NCBI GenBank assembly: GCA_014650015.1
Contig: BMUD01000003.1
Location: 1 to 64,000, forward strand
DNA length: 64,000 nt
Reading direction: 5' to 3'
Source of the DNA: Streptomyces griseoloalbus
GTDB taxonomy: Bacteria; Actinomycetota; Actinomycetes; Streptomycetales; Streptomycetaceae
Both the position numbers and the translations under genes were made by a program. Within the stretch, counting starts at the first letter, position 1, and the number at the start of each line of letters is the position of its first letter. Shown here one piece after another: positions 19,987 to 29,494 of this stretch. Below the pieces are notes generated by a model. That model had not been told where the DNA came from, did no database searches, and was given only the letters and a program-made list of their open reading frames with translations.

Positions 19987-22900
19987 TCAGCCACCCGCCG
20001 GGGCGGGCCGCTTGAACATGCGGGTCGCGGTGATCTCGCTGTGCGCCTCCTCCGCCGGGTCCTGCTGGGGAAGCCCGGGCCTCAGATGTTCCTCCACGCT
20101 GATGTACTTCAGGCCGGCCCGCAGGTCGGCGTCGTTGCGCAACCGGATGACCAGCGGGAACTCCGCGAGTGCCGTCGTGTCGAACAGGCCGGTGGTGTAC
20201 AGCAGCTGCACGCCGAGCGCATCGGCGACCGCACGTTGCAGCTCCAGCAGGTAGGTGGCGTTGGCGCGGCCGATGGGATTGTCCAGGAACAGGGTTCCGG
20301 CGTGCCGGTGCTTGTCCCGGCCCCGGTCGTTGGAGCGCAGGGCGGCCATCGTGCAGTACAGGGCGATGGCCGCGGTGAGCAGCTGGCCGCCGGAGAAGAC
20401 GTCGCCCATCTGGCCGACGGGCACCCGCTCGGCGCGCAGCACCGCGTCGGGCTTGAGGATCTCGACGGCGACGCCCTTCGGCTGGAGGGCCGCGGCGACT
20501 CCGCGCATCAGCAGGGACATGCCGTCGCGCCGCAGATCGGAGTTCTTCTTCACGGCCGCTCGGGTCGCCTCGTCGATGACCTCGCCGAGGCGCTCGGTGA
20601 GGGTGGCCTGGTCGGGTTCCTCGAAGCGGATGCGCAGGAACTCCTGCCCCGACCACTCGCCGAGGCCTTCGGGCAGCCGGGACAGCCGCTGCGCCGAACG
20701 CAGAGTGGCGAGGGCGGACTCGACCAGGCCCCGCAGCCGGTCCACGATCGAGTCGCGGTTGCGCTCCAGCTGTTCCAACTCGTCGGTGAGTACCCGCAGC
20801 CGGGGGGCGAAGGCGTCCGCCCACTTCTGGGCGTGCTCGGGCAGCGCGGAGGCGGGCAGTTCGCGGATCTGCTGGCGCGCGGGGGTGCGGACCTGTTCGT
20901 AGCGCGTGGAGTTGGCGTGCCGCACGAGGATGTCGCTCGCCTCGCGCACGGAGGACTCGGCGGCGGACAGGTCGGCGGCGCAGCCGCGCAGCGAACGGCG
21001 GGCCTCGGCGGCGGACTGCCGGGCCTCGTCCAGAGTGCCCGGGTAGGGCTCGGGCCGCTCCTGCTCCTCCTCGGGGGCGTGTTCGCGCAGCAGGTCGCGG
21101 AGCATGGCGGCGATCTCGTCGAAGCCGCCGGCCGCGTCCTCGGCGGCGCGGTGGGCGTCGAGCAGTTCGGCGTGGGCCTCCCGCGCCTGGTGCAACGCCT
21201 CGTTGCGGGAGGCGAGTTCGGTCGTGGCGGTGCGCAGAAGGGCTTGTGCGTGCTCGGCGTCGCGCGGCACCAGCTCCTCGGGGAGCTCGGTGTGCGCCTC
21301 CCCGTCCTCGGGTGCGAGCCGCTCGGCCTCGCCGCGCAGCCGCCCGAGCTGTTCGCTCGCGCTGGACATTCGGGTTTCCAGCAGCTGCACCAGTTCCTCG
21401 GCCCGGACGGCGGCGGCCTGCCGGCTGGGCCCGTCGGAACCGTCGGGTGACTGGAGCAACTGTTCCGCGCGGGTGCGGACCTTGTTGCTGAGCCGGTCCA
21501 GTTCGGCGCGGGCCGCGCTCTCGTCGCTCTCCGCTCGGGCCTGTTCGGCACGCAGATCGGCGCCGACGCCTACCTTCTCGTACAGCTGGGACGCGGCCCG
21601 GTACGCCTCACGCAGGGCGGGCAGGGACGCCTGCGGCGTTCCGGTGCCGTCCTCGGGTACGTCGTCGGGGGCGCCCGCGATCTCGGAGCGCTCGGCGCGC
21701 AGCGCACGCGCGGTGCGCCGGGCGTCGTCGGCGGCACGCTGGGCGCCACGCCGGTCCTCGTCGGCGGCGCGCGCTCGCTCCAGGCAGGCCTGGGCGCGGG
21801 CTTCCGCCTCGGCCGCGTCGTCGGCCAGTTCGCGCAGTTTGACCTGCCAGCCGGCCCGTTCGCGCAGCCGGGAGGCGAGCCCGGCGAGGGCGTCGGCCGC
21901 GCGCCGGGCCTTCTGCGCGGCATCCTGCCGCTCGTCACGGACCTGGGCGGCCTCGGCGGCGGCCTCCTCGGCCTCCGCACGGACGGTGCGTGCCTCGGCC
22001 AGCTCGCCCTCGGCCTCCTCGGCGAACGCCCGCGCCTCCCGCGCGGTACCGGCCAGCTCGGTGAGCCGTCCGGCGGGACAGCCGGTGCGCCAGGAGGAGA
22101 GCCGGGCGGCCAGTTCCCGGTCCTTGCCGAGCCGGGCGGCGAGCGCGCGGATCTCCTCGTCCCGCTCGGTCGCCCGCGCGCGCAGTGCCTGCCGTTCCTC
22201 GTCGGCGGCGTGCTCGTCGTGCATGGCCGGGTTCGGCGGCACGAGGAAGACGTCACCGGTGTCCGTGCCGGGCGCCGGGGTGGGGGCGAGCAGTGCGGCG
22301 GCCGTGCCGACGGCGACGGCGGACCGGGGCAGCAGGGCGGCGTCGCTCAGCGCCTCGCGGGCGCGCAGGTGGGAGCCCGGGTCGGTGATGATGACGCCGT
22401 CGACCAGCTCGGGGCGGGCGGCCAGGACCCGCGCGTGGTCGGCGGGGTCGACAGCCTGCGCGAGGTAGCGCCACCCGGGGAGTGCCGGGATGCCGTGTTC
22501 GCCGAGGAACTCGACGGTCGCCAGCACGTCCGGTCCGGGTGGCAGCAGCCCGCCGTCACCGAGGGCGCCGAGGATGCGGGAGTCGTCGGCCGCGGCGGTC
22601 CGCAGGTCGAACAGCTGCCGTTCGGCGGAGGAGACGGCGTCGTCCAGCAGTTCACGCAGGTCGTCGGCGAACCGGTCGAGTTCCTCGGCGGTCAGGGTGC
22701 CGTCGCCGAGGGGATGCGCGGGCGCCGTGCCGTCACTCCCGGCCGCCGTGCGCCGGTTGCCTGCCGCCCCGCCGGCCACGTGGTCCCCGCCGGTGCGGGG
22801 GCCCGGCACGCCGGCGCGCTTTTCGCCGGAGGTTCCCGGCAGGCTCAGCAGTTCGGCCAGCCGCTCCTCGGCGGCGAGCGCCTCGGCGGTGCGGCGCTCG

Positions 22901-24678
22901 CCCTCGTGGGCGCGCTCGGCCGCCGTGGCGGCGTCCGCCGCGCGGGCCGCGGTGAGTTCCGCGCGGCTTTCGGCGGCGGCCGCCTCGCGCGCGTGCTCGG
23001 TGGCCCGGCGGGATGCCTCGCGGGCGGTGTCCCAGGCGGCGACCGCCGTCTTCTCCGCGTCGCTCGCGGCGAGGGCGGCCCGGGCGGGGTCGGCGTCGGG
23101 GGCACTGTCGTCGAGCCAGCCAGCCCGGACCGCCTCGGCGGTCTCCTGTTCGACCTCGGTGAGCCGCTGCCGCAGGTGCCCGATCTCGCTGCGGGCCCGT
23201 TGTGCCTCGGTGGCGGCGGCGGTGGAGTCGCGATAGGCGGTCTCGCTGACCTCTTGGAGGGCGGCGGACCGCTCCTCCTCCTCGTTGGCGAGGTTCTCGG
23301 CGTTCTGCGCGGCCGCGTGCAGGGCCCGCACCAGGTCGACGGCGGCCTTGGCCCGCGCGGCCAGCGCGGGGGCCGCGTCCCGCTCTGCCTCCTGGATGGC
23401 GGCGGACACCCGTGTGACCCGGTCGGCGGCGGCGCGGTGGCGCAGCGCGGACTCGGCGGCCTGCCAGGCCGAGTACAGCGTGCGCGCGTCGGCGAGTTCG
23501 CGTTTCTGGGCGGCGGCGGACTTCTCGGCGGCGGCGAGCGCCAGGGAGGCGTGGCGGTAGGCGAGTTCCGCGGAGATCAGCGCGCTGTGCTCACGGGCCG
23601 ACTCGGCGTGGGTGACGGCGTACGCGGCGGCGGTGACCCGCCCGGCCAGGTCGGCGGCGCGGACGCGTTCCTGCGCGCCGCGTGCGGAGAGTCGGCGGGC
23701 CAGGGTGCGGGTGCGGCGCTCGGCGGCGGTGTGGATCTCCCGCGCGCGGGTGCGCGCGTCGGCGGCCTCGACGATCCGGCCGAGGAGATCGGCCGAGCCG
23801 GCGGTGAATTCCCGTTCGGCGATCAGCTCGGCGCGCCGGCCCAGCTTGTTGCCGAAGCCGCTGACCAGGTCGGCGAGTCCGTCGGTGTCCCGGGTGTCGG
23901 TGACGGCTCGCAGCAGCAGGTCGGTGAAGTCGGAGTCCTTCTTCACCGCGAAGAGACCGGCGGCCTCGCCCTCGTCGGCGTTCATCTCCCGCTGGTAGCG
24001 GAAGAGTTCGGGGTCGAGTCCGAGGTCGCCGAGGTGTTCGGTCCAGCGCTCGTGGATCTCCTCCCAGTGCACCTCCAGGTGCGGGTACGTCTTGCCGGCC
24101 TCGGTGAGGGCGTCCCGGAAGCCCTTCATGGTGCGGCGGCGTCCCCGTGCGCCCGACTGGCCCTCGCCGGGCGGGCGCACGGCCGTGGACTCGGCGACGG
24201 GGAGGTTGTCGAGGCTGAGGCCGGGGCCGGGGCGGAAGGAGTACCAGGCCTCGGCGAACTTCCTCGGGTCGTTGGAGACCTGACGGCCCCGCCACTCGCT
24301 GACCTTGCCGACGACGACGCACTCCCCGGTCTGCACGTGCTGCCATTCCAGCGCCACATGGCCGCAGTCGTCGGCGAGCAGGAACTTGCGCAGCACGCCG
24401 CTGCTGGCGCCGCCGAGGGTGTTGCGGTGGCCCGGGAGCATCACGGAGAAGATCAGCTTCAGCAGGACCGACTTGCCGCCGCCGTTCTCCAGGAAGAGCA
24501 CCCCGGCGGGCGCGGGCCGGCGCGGCGGGCCGACGGGCTCCTCCTCGAAGAACTCCGCCTGGGTGGGGGCGGGGTCGGGCACTGCTCCGCCGACGCCGCG
24601 CAGGTCGAGCACGGTGTCGGCGTAGCGCGCACCGGCCGGCCCGATGGAGTAGAGGCGGACCCGGGACAGCTCGTACAT
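19987..24678 (-). CDS. SMC/MukB-like ATPase of a condensin-type operon
   Basis: A 1,563-residue SMC-family protein. The ABC head is split. Walker A is near residues 64-71 (GVLFLENGGGKSVLLKLIF). The signature (MGDVFSGGQLLTAAIALYC) is near 1426 and the Walker B region (GTLFLDNPIGRANATYL) near 1465. Between them lie long Ala/Glu/Arg coiled coils interrupted near 700-820 by a globular segment (HGIPALPGWRYLA, DGVIITDPGSHLRAREAL) that takes the place of a hinge. Size and gene context resemble MukB, MksB and Wadjet JetC more than Smc or Rad50. Walker B ends in Asp-Asn instead of Asp-Glu. It follows the WHD gene by 34 bases on the same strand. A role in loop extrusion, chromosome organisation or plasmid defence is likely; which one is not visible. 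Confidence 0.82.
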   Translation of the reverse strand: MYELSRVRLYSIGPAGARYADTVLDLRGVGGAVPDPAPTQAEFFEEEPVGPPRRPAPAGVLFLENGGGKSVLLKLIFSVMLPGHRNTLGGASSGVLRKFLLADDCGHVALEWQHVQTGECVVVGKVSEWRGRQVSNDPRKFAEAWYSFRPGPGLSLDNLPVAESTAVRPPGEGQSGARGRRRTMKGFRDALTEAGKTYPHLEVHWEEIHERWTEHLGDLGLDPELFRYQREMNADEGEAAGLFAVKKDSDFTDLLLRAVTDTRDTDGLADLVSGFGNKLGRRAELIAEREFTAGSADLLGRIVEAADARTRAREIHTAAERRTRTLARRLSARGAQERVRAADLAGRVTAAAYAVTHAESAREHSALISAELAYRHASLALAAAEKSAAAQKRELADARTLYSAWQAAESALRHRAAADRVTRVSAAIQEAERDAAPALAARAKAAVDLVRALHAAAQNAENLANEEEERSAALQEVSETAYRDSTAAATEAQRARSEIGHLRQRLTEVEQETAEAVRAGWLDDSAPDADPARAALAASDAEKTAVAAWDTAREASRRATEHAREAAAAESRAELTAARAADAATAAERAHEGERRTAEALAAEERLAELLSLPGTSGEKRAGVPGPRTGGDHVAGGAAGNRRTAAGSDGTAPAHPLGDGTLTAEELDRFADDLRELLDDAVSSAERQLFDLRTAAADDSRILGALGDGGLLPPGPDVLATVEFLGEHGIPALPGWRYLAQAVDPADHARVLAARPELVDGVIITDPGSHLRAREALSDAALLPRSAVAVGTAAALLAPTPAPGTDTGDVFLVPPNPAMHDEHAADEERQALRARATERDEEIRALAARLGKDRELAARLSSWRTGCPAGRLTELAGTAREARAFAEEAEGELAEARTVRAEAEEAAAEAAQVRDERQDAAQKARRAADALAGLASRLRERAGWQVKLRELADDAAEAEARAQACLERARAADEDRRGAQRAADDARRTARALRAERSEIAGAPDDVPEDGTGTPQASLPALREAYRAASQLYEKVGVGADLRAEQARAESDESAARAELDRLSNKVRTRAEQLLQSPDGSDGPSRQAAAVRAEELVQLLETRMSSASEQLGRLRGEAERLAPEDGEAHTELPEELVPRDAEHAQALLRTATTELASRNEALHQAREAHAELLDAHRAAEDAAGGFDEIAAMLRDLLREHAPEEEQERPEPYPGTLDEARQSAAEARRSLRGCAADLSAAESSVREASDILVRHANSTRYEQVRTPARQQIRELPASALPEHAQKWADAFAPRLRVLTDELEQLERNRDSIVDRLRGLVESALATLRSAQRLSRLPEGLGEWSGQEFLRIRFEEPDQATLTERLGEVIDEATRAAVKKNSDLRRDGMSLLMRGVAAALQPKGVAVEILKPDAVLRAERVPVGQMGDVFSGGQLLTAAIALYCTMAALRSNDRGRDKHRHAGTLFLDNPIGRANATYLLELQRAVADALGVQLLYTTGLFDTTALAEFPLVIRLRNDADLRAGLKYISVEEHLRPGLPQQDPAEEAHSEITATRMFKRPAPAGG

Positions 24679-24712
24679 GGCGGACTCTCGTGAGGCTGTG
24701 TGAGGTGGGGGT

Positions 24713-25594
24713 TCAGGCGGAGTGGAACGGCAGGCCGGCGTCGGCGACCAGTTCGAGGTCGTCGGTGTCCTCGGGCGGTAGCAGGGTGGGGGTGCCGTCG
24801 GTGACGGGAACGACGCCCAGCTCCAGCAGTTCGGCCATGGCGGCGCCGCCCGCCAGGTCGCGCACCTGGAGCTGGTAGCGGGCCGTGGTGCGGTAGGTGC
24901 CGCCGTTGTCGTCGCCGGTGCGCTGCAGGAAGCCGGAGTCGGTGAGGAAGGTGACGGCCTTGGCGACGATGCCGGTGGTGGAGCCGGCGAGCCGGCGTGC
25001 GTCCTTGGTGGCGCCGGTCGCGCTGCGCCTGGCCCAGATCCGCCAGGCGGCCTCGAGACCGGGGGCGTCGCTGGCCGGGTCGGTGTTCTCGCCCTGCTCC
25101 GCGGCCCGCTGCTCGAGACGGTTGCAGGCCTGGCGGACGAAGGCGTCGACGCCGTTGACCGTGACGCGTCCGATGTAGCCGTCGTCGGCGAGGTCCTCGG
25201 GGCGGGGGAAGGCCATGGCGGCGACGGCGAGGTGGGCGAGCCCGTGCAGGAACCGGTCGCCGCCGTCGGCGGAGGTGCGGCGCGCGTAGTCGCCCATGCG
25301 GACCGCGAAGACGGAGTCCTCGGCCGCGGTGACGGCCATGCCCGCGCGCGGGGACACTTCCAGCACGATCAGTCCGAGGCCGGTGGCGACGGCGTCGGCG
25401 AGCCGTGCGAACGGCGGGTCCTCGCGGTAGCGGCGCAGCAGGTCCGCGTACTCCTGGTCGCGGGCGGGCTGGAGCTTGGGCTGGAGGCCGAAGGCGACAA
25501 GCCGCGCCGCGTCGGCGGCGTCGGCGGGCGTGACGGCGGCGCTCGCCGGTGCGGCCACGGCCTCCGGCTCACTCCACTCGACGTGCTCGGTCAC
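24713..25594 (-). CDS. MukE/JetB-like winged-helix subunit (putative)
   Basis: A 293-residue soluble protein, second gene of the SMC operon. The GTG start at 25594 has AAGGAG eight bases upstream. The C-terminal half has a winged-helix look: an Arg-rich helix with DARRLAGSTTGIVAKAVTFL, then TDSGFLQRTGDDNGGTYRTT (wing) and RYQLQVRDLAGGAAMAELLE. The middle contains a helical region (GGDRFLHGLAHLAVAAMAF) and RVTVNGVDAFVRQACNRLEQ. Position and size match MukE, MksE or JetB, the kleisin-bound WHD subunit of condensin-like complexes. The assignment rests mainly on the operon; sequence similarity to MukE cannot be judged by eye. Confidence 0.7.
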   Translation of the reverse strand: MTEHVEWSEPEAVAAPASAAVTPADAADAARLVAFGLQPKLQPARDQEYADLLRRYREDPPFARLADAVATGLGLIVLEVSPRAGMAVTAAEDSVFAVRMGDYARRTSADGGDRFLHGLAHLAVAAMAFPRPEDLADDGYIGRVTVNGVDAFVRQACNRLEQRAAEQGENTDPASDAPGLEAAWRIWARRSATGATKDARRLAGSTTGIVAKAVTFLTDSGFLQRTGDDNGGTYRTTARYQLQVRDLAGGAAMAELLELGVVPVTDGTPTLLPPEDTDDLELVADAGLPFHSA

Positions 25595-25703
25595 GGTCGG
25601 GACTCCTTGCTCTTGAAAACGTCGGTGCGGGCTGCTCGCTCAGGGGCGCGGGGAGCGGCGCGATCTGCCGCCGGGGAGCCGCGGCCGCCCGCCGGCGGAA
25701 CCC

Positions 25704-27230
25704 TCATGCCGCCTCCGTGCGGTCCGCGGCCATGCCCGCCGCGTCCAGCAGGGCCGTGCCGACGACGAGGTCGGCTCCGCCGAACTCGGGGTCGTCGAGC
25801 TCGGTGCCGTCGTCCACGGCGAACAGCAGCTTCCGTTCGCCCTGGCGGTAGGCGGTGCCGACCGGCGGGCTGGCCGCGTGAATGGCCAGCAGGGCGACCA
25901 GGTAGGGCAGTTCGGGGTCCTGGCGGCGGGCGTCGGCGAGCAGCCCGGACAGCCGGCGCGGGGCGTCGGCCGGCAGGTCGAGCAGCTCTGTCGCGGCCGC
26001 CAGCTGCTCTTCGCTGAAGCGGCTGTCGTCAGGCGTGGCGATCAGGTCGGGCTCCGGCATCTCGGCGCCGAGGTGCTCGCGCTCCACGGGCGGTGTCAGC
26101 AGGATCTCGACGAGGTCGCCGACCCGGACGGACACCGGGGTGCGCAGTCCGGTGCCGTGGGCGAAGAAGGCGTCGGTGACCCGGGCCGCCCGCTCCACGG
26201 GCAGGGGCAGCAGGGGCGCCAGGAGGTGGCCGTAGAGGTCCGTGCCCGCGGTCGACGTGGGGGTGGCGAAGGCCTGCCGGTCCTGTTCGGCGCGGAACAG
26301 CGGGCCGGCCTCCAGCAGCCGGGACTGAAGCTGCGTGTGGCGGCGGATGCAGTCCTTGACGATGTCCACCAGCTCGGCCGCCCGGCGCTTGTGCTCGGGG
26401 TCCTCGGACTCGTCGCGGGCCTTGCGGATGTTGGTGAGGATCGCGTTCTCGTGGCGGTAGCGGTCCGCCACATGGTCGAGGGCCTCGGCGATCATGTCGG
26501 GCACGGCGCTCAGCCAGTCCACCGCGCGTACGTTGCGGCGGGTGGCGTCCAGGGCCCGGCGCAGGGTCTCGGAGTACTGCACGGTCCGGTAGCGGGCCTG
26601 CTCCGCGGCGAGCTGGGCGTCGGCGAGCCTGCCCCGGCTGATCAGCACCTCCAGCTTGACCTCGGCGGCGATCTGCGCGCTGGTGACGTCGGTGTCCAGG
26701 GCCCCGACCAGGACGTTGACCGCTTCGTCGGTGGTGCGCAGGTACACCGTGCCGCCGGGTCCGGGGACCTCCTCGATCAGCTTGAAGTCGTAGTCTCGGC
26801 GCACATAGGTGCCGTCCGCCGCGAACACGCCGTACACCGCTCGGAAGCCGCGGTCGACGCTGCCGACATTGATCAGGTTCTCCATGACCCAGCGGGCGAC
26901 CCGCTCGTGCTCGGCGGCGGGACGGCGCGGGGCCTGGGCGGCGATGCGCGGGATGAGCCGGGCGACGATCTGGTCGTGGTCCGCGCCCGTGTCGAAGTCC
27001 ATGTTCAGCGTGACCAGGTCGATGGCCGCGAGGGCGATCTCCGCCATGCCGTACACCGAGTACTCACCGGCCAGGTTGGCCTTGCGGGCGTCGAGGTCGT
27101 GCAGGGGCGCGGTGCACGCGAGCGCGCGCAGCCGGCGCGCCAGACCCTCGTCGGCGGCCGGGCCCGGCGCGGGCCGCGGCCCCGCGCTGAGCTGGGGCGG
27201 AACGCTGTCCGTCGATGCAGGCGAAGTCAC
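25704..27230 (-). CDS. MukF/JetA-like kleisin subunit (putative)
   Basis: First gene of the SMC operon, 508 residues from the GTG at 27230. Regions of note are an N-terminal helical domain (KANLAGEYSVYGMAEIALAA), VARWVMENLINVGSVDRGFR, a long helical middle with VRAVDWLSAVPDMIAEALDH and DCIRRHTQLQSRLLEAGPLF, and an Asp/Glu-rich C-terminus. Large size, helical bridge and position fit MukF, MksF or JetA kleisins. TAGTCT, a -10-like element, ends 8 bases before the GTG, so the transcript may be leaderless; a TTG 30 bases upstream has no ribosome site. The gap to the next gene is 109 bases. The gene upstream, a GntR regulator, is on the same strand. Confidence 0.7.
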   Translation of the reverse strand: MTSPASTDSVPPQLSAGPRPAPGPAADEGLARRLRALACTAPLHDLDARKANLAGEYSVYGMAEIALAAIDLVTLNMDFDTGADHDQIVARLIPRIAAQAPRRPAAEHERVARWVMENLINVGSVDRGFRAVYGVFAADGTYVRRDYDFKLIEEVPGPGGTVYLRTTDEAVNVLVGALDTDVTSAQIAAEVKLEVLISRGRLADAQLAAEQARYRTVQYSETLRRALDATRRNVRAVDWLSAVPDMIAEALDHVADRYRHENAILTNIRKARDESEDPEHKRRAAELVDIVKDCIRRHTQLQSRLLEAGPLFRAEQDRQAFATPTSTAGTDLYGHLLAPLLPLPVERAARVTDAFFAHGTGLRTPVSVRVGDLVEILLTPPVEREHLGAEMPEPDLIATPDDSRFSEEQLAAATELLDLPADAPRRLSGLLADARRQDPELPYLVALLAIHAASPPVGTAYRQGERKLLFAVDDGTELDDPEFGGADLVVGTALLDAAGMAADRTEAA

Positions 27231-27335
27231 GGTGCACAGACTAGGTCCTCGATCTGACAACGACCCAAACGAGGCAGATGCGCCCCGCCGTCACGGTTGT
27301 CACACCACCGTCGCGCAGCCGTGCGGAGGCCGGGT

Positions 27336-28040
27336 TCAGCCGCCCTGCCCGTCCTCCCCGACCCGGCGCCGGTACACCTCCACCACCCGCTCCAGCGAGA
27401 CGTCGAGGTAGGCCGCGAGGAGTTGCTCGGCCTTCTCCCGGTCGCCGGCCCGCAAGGCTTCCAGGATCGCGACATTTCGTGCGATGTACGGTTCGTGCAG
27501 TCGTCTGGGCTCGTCCACCACGTGGAAGGCGAGCCGCAGTTCGGCGAAGACGCTGCGCATCAGTTCGTCGGTCCGCTCGCTGGCGGCGAGGGCCACCAGC
27601 TCCCGGTGGAAGTGGATGTTGGCCGTACCCACGCCTTTCCAGTCACCTTCGCGTGCCGCCGCGCGTCCCTCCTCCACCACCTCGGCGAGCGCGCCGAGCG
27701 CGTAGGGCGGGTCACCGAGACCGCGTACGACGGCGCACTCGACGAGCCGGCGGGTGCGGTAGATGTCCTCGACGTCCTCGACGGTCAGCACCCGGACGAA
27801 CACGCCCCGGTTCAGTTCGTGGACGAGCAGCCGTTCGTGCGTGAGCAGCCGGAACGCCTCGCGCAGCGTGTTGCGGGAGACACCGAGCGCGCCGCCGATG
27901 CTGTCCTCCGACAGCCGGGTTCCGGGCGGGAAGTACCCCTCGGCGATCCGGCTTCGGAGGATGTCCGCGACCCGCTCGGCGGTGCTGGTGCGGCCCAACA
28001 GGGCGCGGTCGTCGGCCAGTCCGCTCAGCTGCTCTGCCAT
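27336..28040 (-). CDS. GntR/FCD-family regulator of the divergent 5-oxoproline operon
   Basis: A 234-residue regulator of the FadR (FCD) subfamily. The N-terminal winged helix is [20 protein letters not shown] and [20 protein letters not shown]. The all-helical FCD effector domain carries the usual metal and ligand residues: [24 protein letters not shown] and [15 protein letters not shown] (Asp/His set partly visible). It is divergent from the MFS-DUF1445-pxpABC operon, and a perfect 19-bp palindrome lies in the promoter between them. It is therefore the likely repressor of that operon, responding to 5-oxoproline or a related acid. That link is inferred from position. Confidence 0.88.
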   Translation of the reverse strand: MAEQLSGLADDRALLGRTSTAERVADILRSRIAEGYFPPGTRLSEDSIGGALGVSRNTLREAFRLLTHERLLVHELNRGVFVRVLTVEDVEDIYRTRRLVECAVVRGLGDPPYALGALAEVVEEGRAAAREGDWKGVGTANIHFHRELVALAASERTDELMRSVFAELRLAFHVVDEPRRLHEPYIARNVAILEALRAGDREKAEQLLAAYLDVSLERVVEVYRRRVGEDGQGG

Positions 28041-28084
28041 GCCCGGAATTCAATCGCACACGGAAGGACGAGACAACATGGGTA

Positions 28085-28114
28085 TTGAAGGATCGTTCAA
28101 CGATCCTCTACCTT
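28085..28114 (+). promoter_or_regulatory. Promoter of the pxp operon with an operator in the spacer
   Basis: -35 TTGAAG (28085-28090), an 18-base spacer and -10 TACCTT (28109-28114). A perfect palindrome AGGATCGTT-c-AACGATCCT (28089-28107) covers the spacer and touches the -35. This is the classic place for a repressor to block RNA polymerase. The divergent GntR/FCD regulator is the obvious candidate. The predicted start near 28121 gives a leader of about 54 bases. Confidence 0.75.
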
Positions 28115-28174
28115 GCTCCGCACGGCACGGCTCACTTCTTCCAGCACGCTCCGTCCTCCCTCTGCGAGGTGCCC

Positions 28175-29494
28175 ATGAGCACGACCCCTCCACCGCAGGC
28201 ACTCACCGACGAACCACGCCCCGCAGCGTCCCGACACGCCGCCGGCGACGGGGCGTTCGGCTGGCTGCGCGCGCTCGGACCGCGGGGCCGACGCGCCTTC
28301 GGCGGCGCGTTCGGCGGCTATGCCCTGGATTCGTACGACTACTTCACGCTGCCGCTGACCATGGTGACGCTGTCCGCGTACTTCGGTCTGAACAGCGGAC
28401 AGACCGGCCTGCTCACGACCGTCACCCTGGTGGTCTCCGCGGTCGGCGGCGCCCTCGCCGGCGTGCTGGCGGACCGCATCGGCCGGGTGAAGGCGCTGCT
28501 CCTGACGGTGATCACCTACGCGGTGTTCACCGTGGCCTGCGGCTTCGCGCCCAACTACGAGACGCTGCTGGTGTTCCGCGCGCTCCAGGGCCTCGGCTTC
28601 GGCGGCGAGTGGGCGGTCGGCGCGATCCTGGTCGCCGAGTACGCGAGCGCCAGGCACCGGGGCCGTACCCTCGGCGCCGTCCAGAGTTCGTGGGCCGTGG
28701 GCTGGGCGCTGGCCGTGATCGTCTACACGGCGGTCTTCTCGCTGGTCGACGACGATCTGGCCTGGCGGGTGATGTTCTGGACCGGTGCGCTGCCGGCGCT
28801 GCTCGTGGTATGGGTGCGGCGCAGTGTGCGGGACGCGCCCGAGGCGGTCGCCGCGCGGGAGAAGAGCGCCCGGAAGGGCTCGTTCGCGGCGATCTTCCGG
28901 CCCGGCCGGGCGGGATCCCCGGGCCTGCTGCGCACCACGCTCTTCGCCGTGCTGCTCTCCACCGGCGTCCAGGGCGGCTACTACACCCTCGCCACCTGGG
29001 TGCCGACGTATCTGAAGACGGAGCGCGACCTGTCGGTCGTCGGCACCGGCGGCTATCTGACGTTCCTGATCTCGGGTGCCTTCATCGGCTATCTGACCGG
29101 CGGTTACCTCACCGACCGGCTGGGCCGCCGGCGCAACATCTGGCTGTTCGCCCTGCTGTCCGCGATCTGCGTCCTGGCGTACACGAACATCCCGAGCGGC
29201 GCCGACACCCTGGTCCTGGTGCTCGGTTTCCCGCTGGGGTTCTGCATGTCGGCGATCTTCAGCGGCTTCGGTTCCTATCTGAGCGAGTTGTACCCGACGG
29301 CGGTTCGCGGTACGGGCCAGGGCTTCACGTACAACACCGGACGTGCCGTCGGCGCGGTCTTCCCCACGACGGTCGGTTTCCTGGCCGACAGCTGGGGCGT
29401 GGGCGGCGCGCTGGTCTTCGGCGCCATCGGCTACGGCCTCGCGGCGCTGGCACTGCTGGGGCTGCCGGAGACGCGCGGGAAGGAACTGGAGTGA
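28175..29494 (+). CDS. MFS transporter, probably for 5-oxoproline or a related organic acid
   Basis: Twelve-helix major facilitator, 439 residues. Family marks are [15 protein letters not shown] in helix 1, the loop 2-3 motif [35 protein letters not shown] in helix 4 and [17 protein letters not shown] between helices 8 and 9. It resembles the sugar/organic-acid symporter branch (SialP/ShiA-like), where a conserved Asp in helix 1 is common. GAGG lies before the ATG at 28175. It is the first gene of an operon whose other members handle 5-oxoproline, so uptake of 5-oxoproline is a reasonable inference. Its stop overlaps the next start (GTGA). Confidence 0.88.
   Translation: MSTTPPPQALTDEPRPAASRHAAGDGAFGWLRALGPRGRRAFGGAFGGYALDSYDYFTLPLTMVTLSAYFGLNSGQTGLLTTVTLVVSAVGGALAGVLADRIGRVKALLLTVITYAVFTVACGFAPNYETLLVFRALQGLGFGGEWAVGAILVAEYASARHRGRTLGAVQSSWAVGWALAVIVYTAVFSLVDDDLAWRVMFWTGALPALLVVWVRRSVRDAPEAVAAREKSARKGSFAAIFRPGRAGSPGLLRTTLFAVLLSTGVQGGYYTLATWVPTYLKTERDLSVVGTGGYLTFLISGAFIGYLTGGYLTDRLGRRRNIWLFALLSAICVLAYTNIPSGADTLVLVLGFPLGFCMSAIFSGFGSYLSELYPTAVRGTGQGFTYNTGRAVGAVFPTTVGFLADSWGVGGALVFGAIGYGLAALALLGLPETRGKELE

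Noticed and set aside
19987-27230. A complete four-gene Wadjet system
   Set aside because: No JetD/TOPRIM-type gene is present next to the three genes, so only a condensin-like core can be claimed.
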